Source: Pelomyxa schiedti
Lineage: Eukaryota; Evosea; Pelobiontida; Pelomyxidae
Direction: 5' to 3'
Assembly (NCBI GenBank): GCA_020536535.1
Contig: JAHLWZ010000185.1
Span: 1-64,000, forward strand
Length of the DNA: 64,000 nt
Part shown: piece after piece, positions 21,792-33,355 of the stretch
How positions within the stretch are numbered: position 1 is the stretch's first letter
Layout: every line of letters starts with the position of its first letter
Program-made: the position numbers and the translations under genes
Notes under the pieces: model-generated
What the model was told of the DNA's origin: nothing
Databases searched by the model: none
What the model saw: the letters and a program-made list of their open reading frames with translations, nothing else

Positions 21792-22829
21792 ATGAATTGC
21801 AAATGTGTGGTGGTACGACACATGCCCCGCTGTTACTTATTGTTTATTATTCCCCGTGGATCTAACGTTTGTTGTGTAGGTGGGAGATGGAGCCGTTGGT
21901 ATTTTTCCTTCCTCTTTTTTTCCCCTCCCGAAAGATCTTTTTTTTGCGACGACCAACGAACATTCAAAAAGGCAAGACGTGCTTGCTCATTAGTTGGAGC
22001 AGTGGAGCTTTTCCGCCGTATGTCCCTTTTATCATCTTGAAAAATAGGAAGAAAAATTATTGTCTAACACAGTTAAAAAGGGAAGACTACATTCCCACAG
22101 TTTTTGTGTGTATCCATCCCCCAGAAATTTCGACCATCTACACCAGTTTCCCTCTTACCACCTGAAAAGAACAATTCTACCAAAGCAGCTACACTTGAGG
22201 GAAAACCTGTAAACGTAACTCTTTGGGATACCGCCGGCCAAGAAGATGTAAGCAATTGCATCTCCAATCAATAGGTCCTAACTGTAGTAGTATGACCGCA
22301 TCCGCCCATGCTCATATATCGGCGCAGATGTATTTCTTGTTTGTTTTTCTGTTGTAAACCCAAGCACTTTTTCGAACGTTAAAGGGAAATGGTATGGCTC
22401 TTCATCTCCTGATTGGTTTTTATGGTTAATTTCCAGGGTTCCGGAGATATCTCACCATTGCCCAAACATTCCATTCCTGTTGGTTGGAACTAAAATCGAT
22501 CTACGGAATGATCCCGGCATTGTTAAAAAGCTGCAACAGAAAAGCCGAAGGGGTCCAATAACAGCGGAGGAAGGTGAAGCCGAAGCAGCAGCAATCGGAG
22601 CTGTTAAGGTACCTTCTTTGTTTGTAAGTGCAATACTTACCAACCCATCTTTTTTTAGTACATGGAATGCTCGGCACTCACCTTGGAGGTTAGTTCTTGT
22701 TTCAAGTTTGTGACCCGTTCTCATTAATTACAGAATGTGAATACTGTGTTTGAAGAAGGCATGAGGGCGACATTCAAGCACCTAAAGAAGAAGGGAAAGA
22801 AGGGAGGAAAGGAATGCATGGTCATGTAA
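21792..22829 (+). CDS. Rho/Rac-family small GTPase with CAAX box
   Basis: Nine small exons join in frame to a protein of about 195 residues, the normal size for the family. Recognisable are the P-loop [13 protein letters not shown], split by an intron, then switch I with EDYIPTVF and switch [16 protein letters not shown]. The NKxD-type box reads LVGTKIDLR and the SAL-type box reads MECSAL. The C-terminus is polybasic ([12 protein letters not shown]) and ends CMVM, a CAAX box favouring farnesylation. The Rho insert region is present ([16 protein letters not shown]). The usual DNY after switch I is NNS here, which may alter effector contacts. It should act at membranes on actin, polarity or phagocytosis. 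Eight introns in under 600 coding bases show the intron density of this genome. Confidence 0.9.
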
Positions 22830-23043
22830 GATGACCATTTCGGTATTGTCAACTATACGAGTTGCAAAAAAACTCTCAACAAGAGATTTTTTGTGCCATA
22901 TCTCTTCAGAAATAGAATAGAAGCCCATTTCGATGGCTACCACCATGGACCAGTAATCACATTTTGGCACTAATGCCCTGCGAAAAAACAAACGCCAACA
23001 TAAGATCTTCATTTTCTTTTTTTTTTAATTTAATCAAAAAAGG

Positions 23044-23946
23044 ATGGCGGCCAGTGGTGCGTTGAGTGCAACAAGGGCACGTAGTGCTGCGGTACTGCGT
23101 CTGGCGTCGGATTATGCTAGCATTCTGAGGGAACCTCCTGATGTAATTATTGTTGTCGGACTGCGGGCCGCAAGTTAATGAGGAAAAAAAAGGGTGCATC
23201 GGCGAAGCCTCTTTCTGATGACAACATGTTCAATTGGAATGCCACAATATTTGGACCCCCAGACTCTGTGTGGGAAGGCAACGCCCTTTTATTGTGGGCA
23301 CATCTTAATGACTCCTTGTGCACTGCACACCACTTACCGCGGGAGCTTATGTTTTTATAAATGTCGAGGAGCCTGTTCCTAACGCTGGTATAAGGTGGAA
23401 TATTTCAGTTACGAATGGCATTCCCAGAGCAGTATGTTCACCTCATACTGATCAAGTTACTTACAGCAAAAGATACCCAGAAAGACCACCAAAGATCCGA
23501 TTTACGTCAGAAATGTTTCACCCAAATGGTATTGTTCTCTTGAATGCCTTGTAGAATTAAGTCTGTATAGTTTTTCCTGATGGAACTCTATGTCTTGATA
23601 TAATACAGGGTATCCTGGAAATCTTCGTTTGCCGATCCCTAAATCTTTGTTAATTGTTCCCCAGATAAGTGGTCACCTATCTATAGTGTCTCTACTATTT
23701 TAACTTCCATTCAAGTATGTCAGACATCACGTTCTTCTTTGCACTAAACTTCGACCATCTCTTTTGATAGTCTCTTCTGACTGACCCAAACCCCAACTCA
23801 CCAGGTTTGTACCTCAATTTCTTAAACACCCACTTACAATCTTGGCAGCCAACCCTGAAGCAGCACAGCTATTGAACCACGACAAAAAAGCCTACAACAG
23901 AAAAGTCCGCAAATGCGTAGAGAAGTCCACCGAGACTGATTCCTAG
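23044..23946 (+). CDS. Ubiquitin-conjugating enzyme E2, Rad6/UBE2A-like
   Basis: Multiple exons assemble into an E2 fold. The first gives LRLASDYASILREPPD. The next gives ASAKPLSDDNMFNWNATIFG and PDSVWEG, then GIFQLRMAFPE, then RYPERPPKIRFTSEMFHPNG. The active-site Cys lies in DGTLCLDIIQ, followed by DKWSPIYSVSTILTSIQ, LLTDPNPNSPA and an acidic-basic tail ending ETDS. The catalytic HPN…C arrangement is intact. It accepts ubiquitin from E1 and transfers it via RING E3 ligases. Two introns are unusual: one seems to use a GC donor after TGGGAAG near 23276, and the one after IIQ begins GTATCCTGG, resembling a minor-class donor. It has an N-terminal extension compared with Rad6. Confidence 0.85.
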
Positions 23947-24065
23947 ACTCCCCCAAATGTCCAGCCGAGGTTGATTGAGAGAACTGTGTTGTCTCAATCG
24001 CATTGATTACACTTTCACCAAAAAAACCTTTTGCATCAAAAGCAATAAACAACCCCTCGTTTTTG

Positions 24066-25743
24066 ATGGACAGTAGTAGCAACGCAGCCATGTCGAAAGG
24101 TACTGCATCGGCTGCAAGAACCAAGTGTAAAAATTGTGTATGCATTTCAGCACTTTTTTTTTGCTTAGTTCCAACAATGTATAATAGAATATTGGGGTAA
24201 TGTGTGAGTCGGGGGCAAGGTGCGATGTGTGCAATATTTCGGAGGAAGAATACGTGGTAATTCCACCTCAGCTTGTCTTAATATATTGGTAATGACTTCT
24301 TTCTCCTTGGAACAGGCAGGACCTCTGAGTGAGTACTGCTATCTGAAACAACATTAACAATAGGGGTTGTGGGGTGAGGAAAACAACAAAACCGTACTGA
24401 CCTGAACTCCAGATGAGGAGGAATTTTCCTTGGAAACTGCAAAGTTGTTTGCTGAGGTCAACATTCCGCTTGCATTTAGGAATTGCCTCAGAATGTTGAC
24501 TGAATGCTCTTCAACCCCACCGCATTTCACTCTCTGTGGTGCATTTGCCAACTTTCTTCTGAGATGCATTTACACTCTACAGCCTAAGGCATATGCAATC
24601 CCGAAACCTTGGGACACCAACCCAATGAACGACCTTTTGGATCGTGCCCGGAAGTATCCTGGTGCTGCTCACAACTTCATGAAGCGGATAATACAGAAAA
24701 CAATTGAATCTCCTATTCCAAAAGTGTCTGCTGGAGGGCACTTCCTAGCTGGATTCATGTACTACAATGCCGTTGGCCAGGAAAAAGATGCTACTCAATG
24801 TGTACAGCACTATCTTGAGGCAATAAAAGAAAATGTCCCAATGGCTCAGAACAATCTTGCACTATGTTACTCGAAAGGTGAGGGAATTGACAAAAATATA
24901 AAAGAAGCCGTACATTTATACAAGCTGGCAGCAGAACAAGGGTGTTCCCTAGCACAGAGAAATCTAGGCCTACATTATCAATTCGCTGATGGGATCAATA
25001 AAAATATTGAGGAAGCACTTCGCTTATACCACTTGGCTTCAGAGCAGGGGTGTGCTCTAGCCCAGTTTGACTTGGCTTGGTGCTATGTTGTTGGGGAAGG
25101 TGTTCCTGCCAACCAAGAAGAAGCTGTTAGACTCTACCGTCTTGCAGCCGAACAAGGAAATGCTCTTGCACAACGAAACTTGGGTCTATGCTATCTAAAT
25201 GGGGAAGGTGTTGAGAAGAACCCCACAGAAGCAGTGAGACTATACCGGTTAGCTGTGGCCCAAAACGACGCAGTTGCGCAACGGAATTTGGGAATGTGCT
25301 ATCAGTATGGAGATGGAGTGGAAAAAGATATGTCCGAGGCCATCCGGCTCTTCCGGCTTTCAGCAGCACAAGGCTACACTCTGGCTCAAAACAGCCTTGG
25401 GTTGTGCTATCAAAATGGAGAAGGAGTTGAGAGGAATCCCCACGAAGCGGTGAGACTCTACCGGCTTTCTGTTGCACAAGGCGATGACTGGGCACAAAAT
25501 AACCTCGGGCTCTGCTACCAAAATGGAGATGGAGTGGAGAAAAACATTCATGAAGCAATAAGGCTCTACTCCCTTGCTGTATTGAAGGATAATGCCTGGT
25601 CAGAGTGCAACCTGGCATTGTGCTATGAGACTGGACAAGGAGTAACAAAAGACATAAGGGAAGCTGTTCGTCTCTATAGGCTCTCTGCATCCCACCACAG
25701 TGTGTCCTTTTCGCAGCAAAAATTAAAGACCTACACTCACTAA
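24066..25743 (+). CDS. Sel1-like repeat protein
   Basis: Four exons fit in phase. The first (ATG at 24066) ends in TKCKNC. The second gives VRCVQYFGG and ends NIL. The third is tiny (AGPL, ending at a perfect GTGAGT donor). The long last exon starts at about 24415. After a helical region come about nine Sel1-type repeats of 36 residues with the consensus AQxNLGLCYxxGxGVxKN followed by EAVRLYRLAxxQG. Such solenoids act as protein-binding scaffolds, often in ER-associated degradation or signalling. No signal peptide is seen, so it is likely cytosolic. The N-terminal CKNC…C cluster may bind zinc. Repeats 4–8 are highly similar, suggesting recent internal duplication. Confidence 0.82.
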
Positions 25744-25876
25744 TCAGTCTAAACGGCCGAATAGAACATCTCCTACCGCGTCTTGTTTCTAATAACTTTT
25801 TGGCATATTAACCCGGCAACTGCGTTCGTACAGATTTTTAAGTAAAAAATAAAAAAAGTGGTAGATCGCTGGAGAC

Positions 25877-28800
25877 ATGAGGCCTGTGTTGTCGCCTGCC
25901 GGGTTTAAGTACTATGCTTTGTCGACACCAACTGTCGCACCTCGTGCTGTGCGAAAGAGTGACGTGGATCTCAAGAAATTCTATAAATCCGAAGGTACGA
26001 CAGTTTGTTTGGTTTCAAAGTCGTGGCGGGGAATCCTGTCGTGTCGCTTATAGTGAGCTTTCAGCACAACGGAAGCAGATTTTGTTGTTGCAGGACTTTG
26101 GCTTCCCAACGACAACAACGAAACTACGTTTTTCGCCTGATGGCAATTTCATTTGTGGGACTGGTGCTTATCCACCTCAGCTGAGGATGTGGGAAACCTC
26201 CCAAATGACTCTAAAATTTCAAAGAAACATTATAGAGCTTGCAAAACAATTTCTGGTGATATAGCTTCCCCTTTCTGAGTTGCTCATTCGTTATGTTTTC
26301 AGATGCTCTCAGATGATTTCAGTAAGCTTGCATTACTGCACGGTGCAAAAAGATTGGAGCTGCACAGTCAGAGAGGTTCCTACCATCAAATAGAATTCCC
26401 ACAGGTATTAAATAAGAGATTACAGACGGTGCACTAAAATACTGATCTAGCTCACGCGAGACATGATGTATCATCCAGTATCATGTGAAATTTATGGGTG
26501 TGGAAGAGGAAATATAAATAGGTTAAATTTATCAAGAGGCTCATTTATGCGGCCAATACAAACTGCCAGCTCATCTTTTGGTGTACGACATTCAATCCAT
26601 ACCTTCGCGCAGTAATAAAACCTTCCCAGTGTTGTGCAATTAATCCTTCGTCATTACTTCTCGGATTTGGTTCTGATGATGGTACTGTTGAATTCTATGA
26701 TCCGCGGTCCCCAAACTATCTTGGAGAGATCAATGTGCGAGATGTAGTGGATTCATCTGACCTGTAATTTAAACTTCCCTCCCTTTTTCATGCCAACGAT
26801 CACTAGGTTGGATGATGACCTGAGAGTAACAAGCCTTGCCTTCTCAAACGACACCCTCACTTTTGCTGTTGGCACATCCGGTGGACATTGCTTATTATAT
26901 GACGTTCGGTCTCCAAAGCCATATCTGACCAAAGTCCATGACAACCTTGATCCAATAACGAAAATTCAGGTACCATTCTTTCCGGCTTTTTAAATAGGTT
27001 ATACCATACAGTTCCACAACGGAGAAGATAGACAGCACGTTATATCAGCTGATCAACATGTGATTCGTGTTTGGAACAAGCAAGATGTCAGTCTCTGATT
27101 CCTCTCCCTTTCTCTTGATGTTAATGCCTTTCTTGAAGGGAGAAACACTTCTCTCTTTGGACGTGCGAAAAACAGTCACTGACTTTGCCATACAAGACGG
27201 CACAGGATTACTATTTGCTGCAGTGGACACTCCGTCAATATTAACATGGTATATACCTGAAATAGGACATGCACCTCGGTGGTGCTCCTTTCTTGATACT
27301 TTGACCGTATTTACTCTTTACCCTTTTCGTTAAAGTTAAATTTCCTGAGGGCGAACTTGAAGAAAGTTCTTCGACATCATATGTTTCCCTCAAATTCCTT
27401 TCCCGTGACGAAGTGGAAAGGTATAAAAATTAGTCTCTTTCCATCTGGCGCCCACCTAATCTTCTTTGTTTAGCCTTGGAATAGTTCAGTTGGTTGGTAC
27501 GAAGTTTATGCAACCTTACATGCATGGCTATTATGTCGACAGAAGATTGTATGAAAGGGTAATCAGAAACACTTTACTTTTCTTTGTTATTAAAACCGCA
27601 CATCCCAAATGAAAAGGTGTCTGATTTTCTTAAAGACCCCTTCGATGAAAAGTATGGAATACCCTCACACCGTTTTATTAATGCTCTCTCAGGAGAAAAG
27701 TAGTGGAGGAAGAGATGCAACAAACAGTCTTGCAAACGTTACTGGCTGCTCCAGGTAATAAAATGTAATATTCTACTCCGAACTAATGACTAAAAGTTAT
27801 TCAAAACAGCCACACAAACAGACGAAATTCGAGTCAATGCGCAGATGGCAGAAGAGCTTCAGTACAAGGCCAAGCTACTTGTACCTGGAAGTGAAGCTGA
27901 AGCTGATAATAACAATGATACGCCGGAAGTCGCGAAATCAGTACTTACGGACCCCCGATGGGCTAAGCTATTCCTCAACCCTCTCTTTTCAGTGGTATAC
28001 GATTGTTTCTATGGTGTTCGAGTCATAAACTACTAGAGAGAGGAAGATAAAAAACAAAAGGAGCTGGAAAGTAAATGGGAAGAAACACGGGGCATGACAG
28101 AAGCTGAGAAGTTCACAGAACAGCTCGAGACTGAGGAATCAATACCCCCCAATTCTAATAGGTACAACTCCATATGTCGTAAAAGTTACTCTAATGATGT
28201 AGTTCGGAAGTACCTCCCGTTGAACCAGGACCAGCGGCGCCAAAAAAAAAGGCCCCTAAACCGGCAGACAAAAAGGCTCCCAAAGAAGCGTCAGCAAAAA
28301 AAGCAGATAAATCCAAACCGGAAACTACACAAGCAGGGAAAAAGAGAAATCCTACACCCTTCCTTGCAACCACCCACTTCGAGAAAGTAGATGACGGAGG
28401 GGCAGGCTCCAAAGCAATGTATGAGCTGAAGGTCAGTAGCCATCAAACAATCCAGTGACTAAACTACCACAAAATTAAAAAATCCAAGACAGGACATCTT
28501 CTACCTGTCGAGGAATCCCTACGAGAACCAAGCACAAAAAAGATAAGATCTGCTTCCAGCAAAGCCGGAATGCCCTTGGGCGCACTTGTGTCTCATATGC
28601 CTGCAGCAAAACCACAAGGAGAAGTATATGGAAATCTGGAAATGTCTTGGGTTCCCGGAAAAGATACCGCAGCAAAGTCCAAGCCTAGACCAAAAGCGGC
28701 ATCAAATAGAGCTGAAAAACCCAAAGAGACTGAGGAGGGATTCTCTGCACTGGAATTCCAAACCGCTCCGGTATGAGCTCTTTTCTGGGGTAATACCATT

Positions 28801-29014
28801 CATTGCTGTTTAGGGAAAGAGAAACAAGTCTAAAAAAGTTACACTGCATAAATACAAGGCAGAAAGGAAAGGAAGACGAGGCGTTGCCGATTTGCATTTG
28901 GCTACACCATATTCCGACATCCTCCAGAAGGTAGAAGCAGAGAAAAAGAAATCCGACAAGGAAAAGCAAGACAAACGAAACCAAAAAAGATCCAAAACCA
29001 CAAAGAAACCTTGA
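25877..29014 (+). CDS. Nucleolar WD40 protein NOL10/Enp2-like
   Basis: The first exon begins MRPVLSPAGFKYYAL, the usual NOL10/Enp2 start. About ten exons follow, with family hallmarks in order: LRFSPDG…GTGAYPPQLRMWE, IEFPQ, GRGNINR, GSDDGTVEFYDPRS, LAFSNDTLTFAVGTSGG, LYDVRS, VIRVWNK, IGHAPRWCSFLDTLT, FMQPYMHGYYVDRRLYER, LTDPRWAKLFLNPLF, and a lysine-rich tail (HKYKAERKGRRGV, ending RSKTTKKP). The protein is a conserved small-subunit processome factor needed for 18S rRNA maturation in the nucleolus. The C-terminal third is highly charged and lysine-rich, as in homologues. Individual exon ends between 26300 and 27800 are approximate. Confidence 0.85.
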
Positions 29015-29133
29015 AACGCCCTCTGGAACATGACACACGACTCCCTCGGATTCCTACAACAGAATCAACCAATCACCCCAATTTCTGTTTCCCAAACATT
29101 ACATAAACCACGAAATAACAATAAACATAATTC

Positions 29134-29629
29134 ATGGCCAAAGACCCGCTGAGGGACGCGTTCAGGGAGGGAGTTTACGCGAGGGACAATCACCGCTGCA
29201 AAATATGCAATGTACCAGAGTCGCCCAGCTGCCACTTGGATGCTCACCACATCACGGACAGGCACCAAATGTAAACATCATCAACCCATGATTGTGCATT
29301 GCCGTTTGTTTTCTCGAGTAAATGCACGACCTCACCAGTCTCACTACAAAAACAGGCCAAATAACGGATATGCACTCAGCAACGGTTCCTTTTCCTCCCT
29401 CCCTCAACCTTAGCTGTTTGGCACTCACTCTTTGGTAGGGATAACTCTGTGCCCTGACCACCACAAGAAAGCCGAAGTCTACCACCAAACAAAGCACGCC
29501 ACCTGGGTGCCAGGATTCCATCCGGACGAACTCTATGAACGCATTGGTTCTTCATTCGAAAAAGCCCAGGCTGATTCCGCGGCACTGTGTCCCCACGCTA
29601 CATCAAAAGCAACAAAAAGAAGAAGTTGA
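29134..29629 (+). CDS. HNH-domain protein, putative endonuclease
   Basis: Three exons encode about 120 residues. The first gives ARDNHRCKICNVPE and LDAHHITDRHQ. The second is short (PNNGYALSNG). The third gives ITLCPDHHKKAEVYHQ. The CxxC … AHHI … NGI-LC-xxHH pattern is the HNH/ββα-metal nuclease signature, with paired zinc-binding cysteines and the catalytic His pair intact. Freestanding HNH proteins of this size are common in bacteria and phages and occur in protists, sometimes by transfer. The target is unknown. Introns show it is an established nuclear gene. It lies 120 bp downstream of NOL10 on the same strand. Confidence 0.75.
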
Positions 29630-29755
29630 TTCGAATTTGAGCTTGTTGTTTTATTACTTTTTTCTTTGCTATTTTGTACCTTATTTTAAAAAAAAGTACA
29701 GTTGTCACAAAATTTCTGTGTCTGCTGTGAAGCCTTGGTGTTGTGGGTGTGTTGT

Positions 29756-31315
29756 TTATTGTTGCTGGCATTGAACTCCGCCACCTCTGTGGTGCGCAGT
29801 CTCGTCGTCGTCATCGTCTGTTGCGCTTGTGGATGTGGATGCCACTGGGGCTCTCAGCACAACCTCGTCCACCTCCATCCCTGTTGGAGTGGGGAGTGGG
29901 TCGCGTGGTGGGAGGTGGGCCTCGATAGCAGCAAGTTTGGGTGGAGTCAGCTCCGATGGTAGAGGGAAGACGACGGTGAACTTGATGTACAGGTTGCCCT
30001 TGTCAAAAGGTCTCTTGTGCTGCGGCATTCCCTCCTCGGCAATCATGAGTGTGTCGCCGGGCTTGATGATTTCACCTGGGGCTGATCGAACAACCAGGGT
30101 TCTAGAAAGGTGGTTGGGTCGGAAGTAAAGGTTGATGGAATAGTTACCTCCCGTCGAGATGTGTCACATGGAAAGTCACACCACCGAGTGCTTCGATGAG
30201 TTTTATGCTCTTTTCCATAAGGAGATCGTTCCCATTCCGCTTGAAAAGTGCATGTTCCTTCTGCTTGATAACAAAAATGATATCTCCCGGATCGATATTG
30301 GGCTGAAAAGAACATTAACAAAGCAGGAAGACTGCAGAACTACTCACTGCTTGGTCCGATTCACCAGAAAATACAATAGTTTGATCGTGCTTCATTCCTT
30401 TGGCAATTTCAATTTGCAAAATTTTTCTATCCTTTGAAAGGATTATTAAGGCAAAACAAGAAACTGAAGGGAACATACAGGAACAACTTGCTTTCCCAGA
30501 CAGGCCAAACACTTATCTTTTTCTTTAACAATTTCACCTAAAACAATGAGCGATGTTGTGAAATAGGGTAATAAGCCAACCTTTTCCTTGGCACTCATTG
30601 CAAACTGATTGTGTTTGCTGTATCATCATGCCCATTTGTCTAACAAATATTTTCATGCCTCTGCCATCACAGCCAGTGCACTTGATGGATCCTTTTCCGG
30701 TCTTTGTTCCAGTTCTGCAAGCAGTCAGTTAACCCCACAACTTCAGTTCATAAGCAACTAACCCATGGCAGGTTGAACAAAGGACATTTCTGGTTACTGC
30801 CATCTTCGAGGTCTTGCCACAATACAGCTCTTCCAGAGTGACATTAAGAGCAGTAACAATGTTTTCGCCCTTGTGCCGTCTATCATTTATCAGAACTGTT
30901 ATCCATTTCCGTTCTCCAAAGTTACCTTCCAGGTCCGCCACCTCTAGAACTCCCAAACAAATCGCCAAATGGTGAACTACCAAAGAATTGCTCAAAGATA
31001 TCGGCTGCGTTTCGTGATGTAAAACCACCATCCTGAAGTCCAGCTTTCCCATGCTTATCGTAAACTCTGCGTTTGTCTGCGTCGGAAAGTACATCGTACG
31101 CTTCTCCAAGATCTTTGAACTGCGGAGTGTTCAGCCCAAAAAAAAAAAAACCAAAAAATAAATACCGCATCGGCTGCTTTGGGGTTGTCGGGGTTCTTAT
31201 CTGGGTGTAGTTGGACGGCCTTTTTCCTGTAGGCTCTCTTGATATCCTCGGGGGCCGCATCGGGGGCAACTCCTAGTCGTTCGTAAAACTCAGTCTCTTT
31301 TACTTTGGCAGCCAT
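29756..31315 (-). CDS. Type I Hsp40 co-chaperone (DnaJA/Ydj1-like) with CAAX-like end
   Basis: The start [16 protein letters not shown] opens a J domain with the essential HPD ([15 protein letters not shown]), followed by [15 protein letters not shown] and a Gly/Phe-rich stretch ([12 protein letters not shown]). The cysteine repeats of the zinc-binding domain follow over several exons ([32 protein letters not shown]). The C-terminal substrate domain has [11 protein letters not shown]-type residues, then an acidic linker and the end VQCQQQ. The final CQQQ fits a prenylation box like that of Ydj1 and DNAJA proteins. It stimulates Hsp70 ATPase and delivers clients in the cytosol and at membranes. 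The core is complete. One intron is at 31120–31165. Confidence 0.85.
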
Positions 31316-33298
31316 TTGTGCTTTGGTTTTTTTTTTTTTATTTGTTTGTTGCGCTACTGGGTCGGTGTCGCTGTCTAGATCGTTGACTTTTTGTGTTTTG
31401 TTATGTGGAGATTGTGCAATTTCTCAAGTGTACGTTTTGTGATATGAGCACCAACTTAGCAGGCGAATTTTGACAGATTGCGGGGGTGAAGTTGCCGGGC
31501 AGGTGCCGGGCAACTGCCCGGCAACTTGCCGGAAGTTTTCTCTGACATCTCCACGAAAAAGTGACCCGATATGGACCCTGGGAGCCTGAGATTCATCTCT
31601 TCCGGTGCTGAATTTCCTTCCAAGAACCCTCATATGGTTGAATAAAATAATCAACAGGATCCCTGGGTTGGGTGGTGCTTTTCTCTACTAGGCTTCCCTT
31701 GTTTCAGGGAAACAAACATGTTTCCAGAAGAAGCTGGTGTATGACAGCCAACACAACCCTACACATCACCCCTGTTTTTTGAAGTGAGTAACCAGGACTG
31801 AATGGTTTTTCATTTTGACAGTACAAACTGTGCCAACAATATTGGCCTGACGATTCAAGTTCAGCAGAGCGTGTTGGGTTTGAAAGCCAGTTTCTCTGAA
31901 ATCTGTCCGTTTTTGGTTGTTGGAACCTTTTTGGGGTTCTCTCTTAGAAAAGAACAGAAGAAAATAAATAGAACTTGATCTATTACTGTAACCACGGACC
32001 CCAGGGTGCCATGCACCTCGCAGCTTCACGCACTCCCTGTGGGTTGACAACTGTGCCCCAGGCGTGCAGCGGGTTCTGTGGCAGTGTGGATGTGAGGTGA
32101 AAAGTCCGCCACCTAAAAAAATTGTATGTGAGACGCGGAAAAAGAGAAAAGAGGCCATCCTACCAGTATCACAAGGTGCCAGAAATACAGAAATGCGCGG
32201 TGGTGTGCAATGCTGGGAGCCTTGGGTACCAACGCAACCTATCATGGTTGAGTGGGGTTATGATACAAAGGAAGGGGGATTTACCTTGGTGACCGGCTGT
32301 CATCTCATCAGTGGCAGGCTCTCCATACTTGCCACCTCATCCACTGGAGGTGATCTAATGGTAGATGAGATGAAAGGAGAACCGTGGGTTAAAGGACAAC
32401 TTGCCTATATCAGAGTGGGCAACAGCCGACTACAATGGGTAACATCTATTGGCTTCATCGCTGTTCCAAGCTTGGTCATTCCAGGTGCCTGCCAGCATGT
32501 TAGTGGGACCAGGGAAGGCTACGGTGGGTACAAACTGAATTCCAAGTCAGTGAGGAACAGTTTCCAAAGGTGTCCGCTTTAGTCTGTGGAAAACGTGAGA
32601 GGGAGAAAGAGGAAAGACAAGGGTACCTACCCAACTTCCCAGGCACCAGCTGGGTGGAGTGAGTGTAAGTTGGGAACACGGCAGAGTGGAGTGTAGGAGC
32701 CCAGTGAGCGGGAGTGTTGGTGTGCAAGAGCAAGGGGTGTTAGTGCCGAGGTGCAACAGGTAAAGGCGGGTACAGCCTGGCATGCACTATGTTTGTCAGT
32801 GGCGTCCATTGTCCTGTTGTTGTTGAGTGGTGATAAGATAAGGGAGAGGGAATGCACCTTGGTGATAGATTGTTGGCAGGTCCGCCACCTGAATAATATG
32901 TGGGCTGCCTGGGAAAGAAAAAAAAGAAGCCACCTACCAGCATCACTGTTCAATGTGTCGGGATAATACAAAGGGAGGGGGGGAGGTGGATTTACCGTGG
33001 CGATGACAAGTTGCAACTCGACCTGGTTATAAAGTGTGAGAACTCGAAAAAGAAAAACAGAGAAGATACCTGCAGCTCTGGCTTGGTTCGGAAGACTGAC
33101 TGAGTGCCGCAGGGAATCAGCCCTATGTTGCTGTGAGGAAATGGAACACAACAGTAAGTTTAACACAAGACTAAGGAAGAACGAGACAAGGCAAACAAAA
33201 CGAAACAACACGAAACGGAGCGAAACGAAACGAAACGAAACGAAACGCGAATAATATAGAGTTTTTTTATAAAAAGCAGACCACAACCTGCTGTATAT
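31316..33298. other. Unresolved region with duplicated exon/intron-like modules
   Basis: No confident gene is called in this 2 kb. On the minus strand, two segments near 32000–32290 and 32800–33060 share an arrangement. Each has a donor-like GTAGG following a short block ending TGATAC/ATGCTG, a pyrimidine-rich stretch and an acceptor-like AG before GTGGCGGAC. After further exon-like sequence comes a GTAAATCC…CCTTTGTAT block. This looks like a duplicated exon–intron unit. Translations of the blocks share WRT at the same place but no known domain. A + frame at 32064–32582 is also open. The region may be a decaying or rapidly evolving gene. Confidence 0.35.
33211..33247. repeat. CGAAA microsatellite
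   Basis: Imperfect to perfect tandem copies of the pentanucleotide CGAAA occupy this stretch, preceded by looser A/C/G-rich copies from about 33180. It is a simple-sequence repeat. Confidence 0.8.
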
Positions 33299-33355
33299 GT
33301 GAGTTTGCTCTGTGCGTCTTTATATGTATGCTTTCCGCCACCGGCCCCCGTCTTT

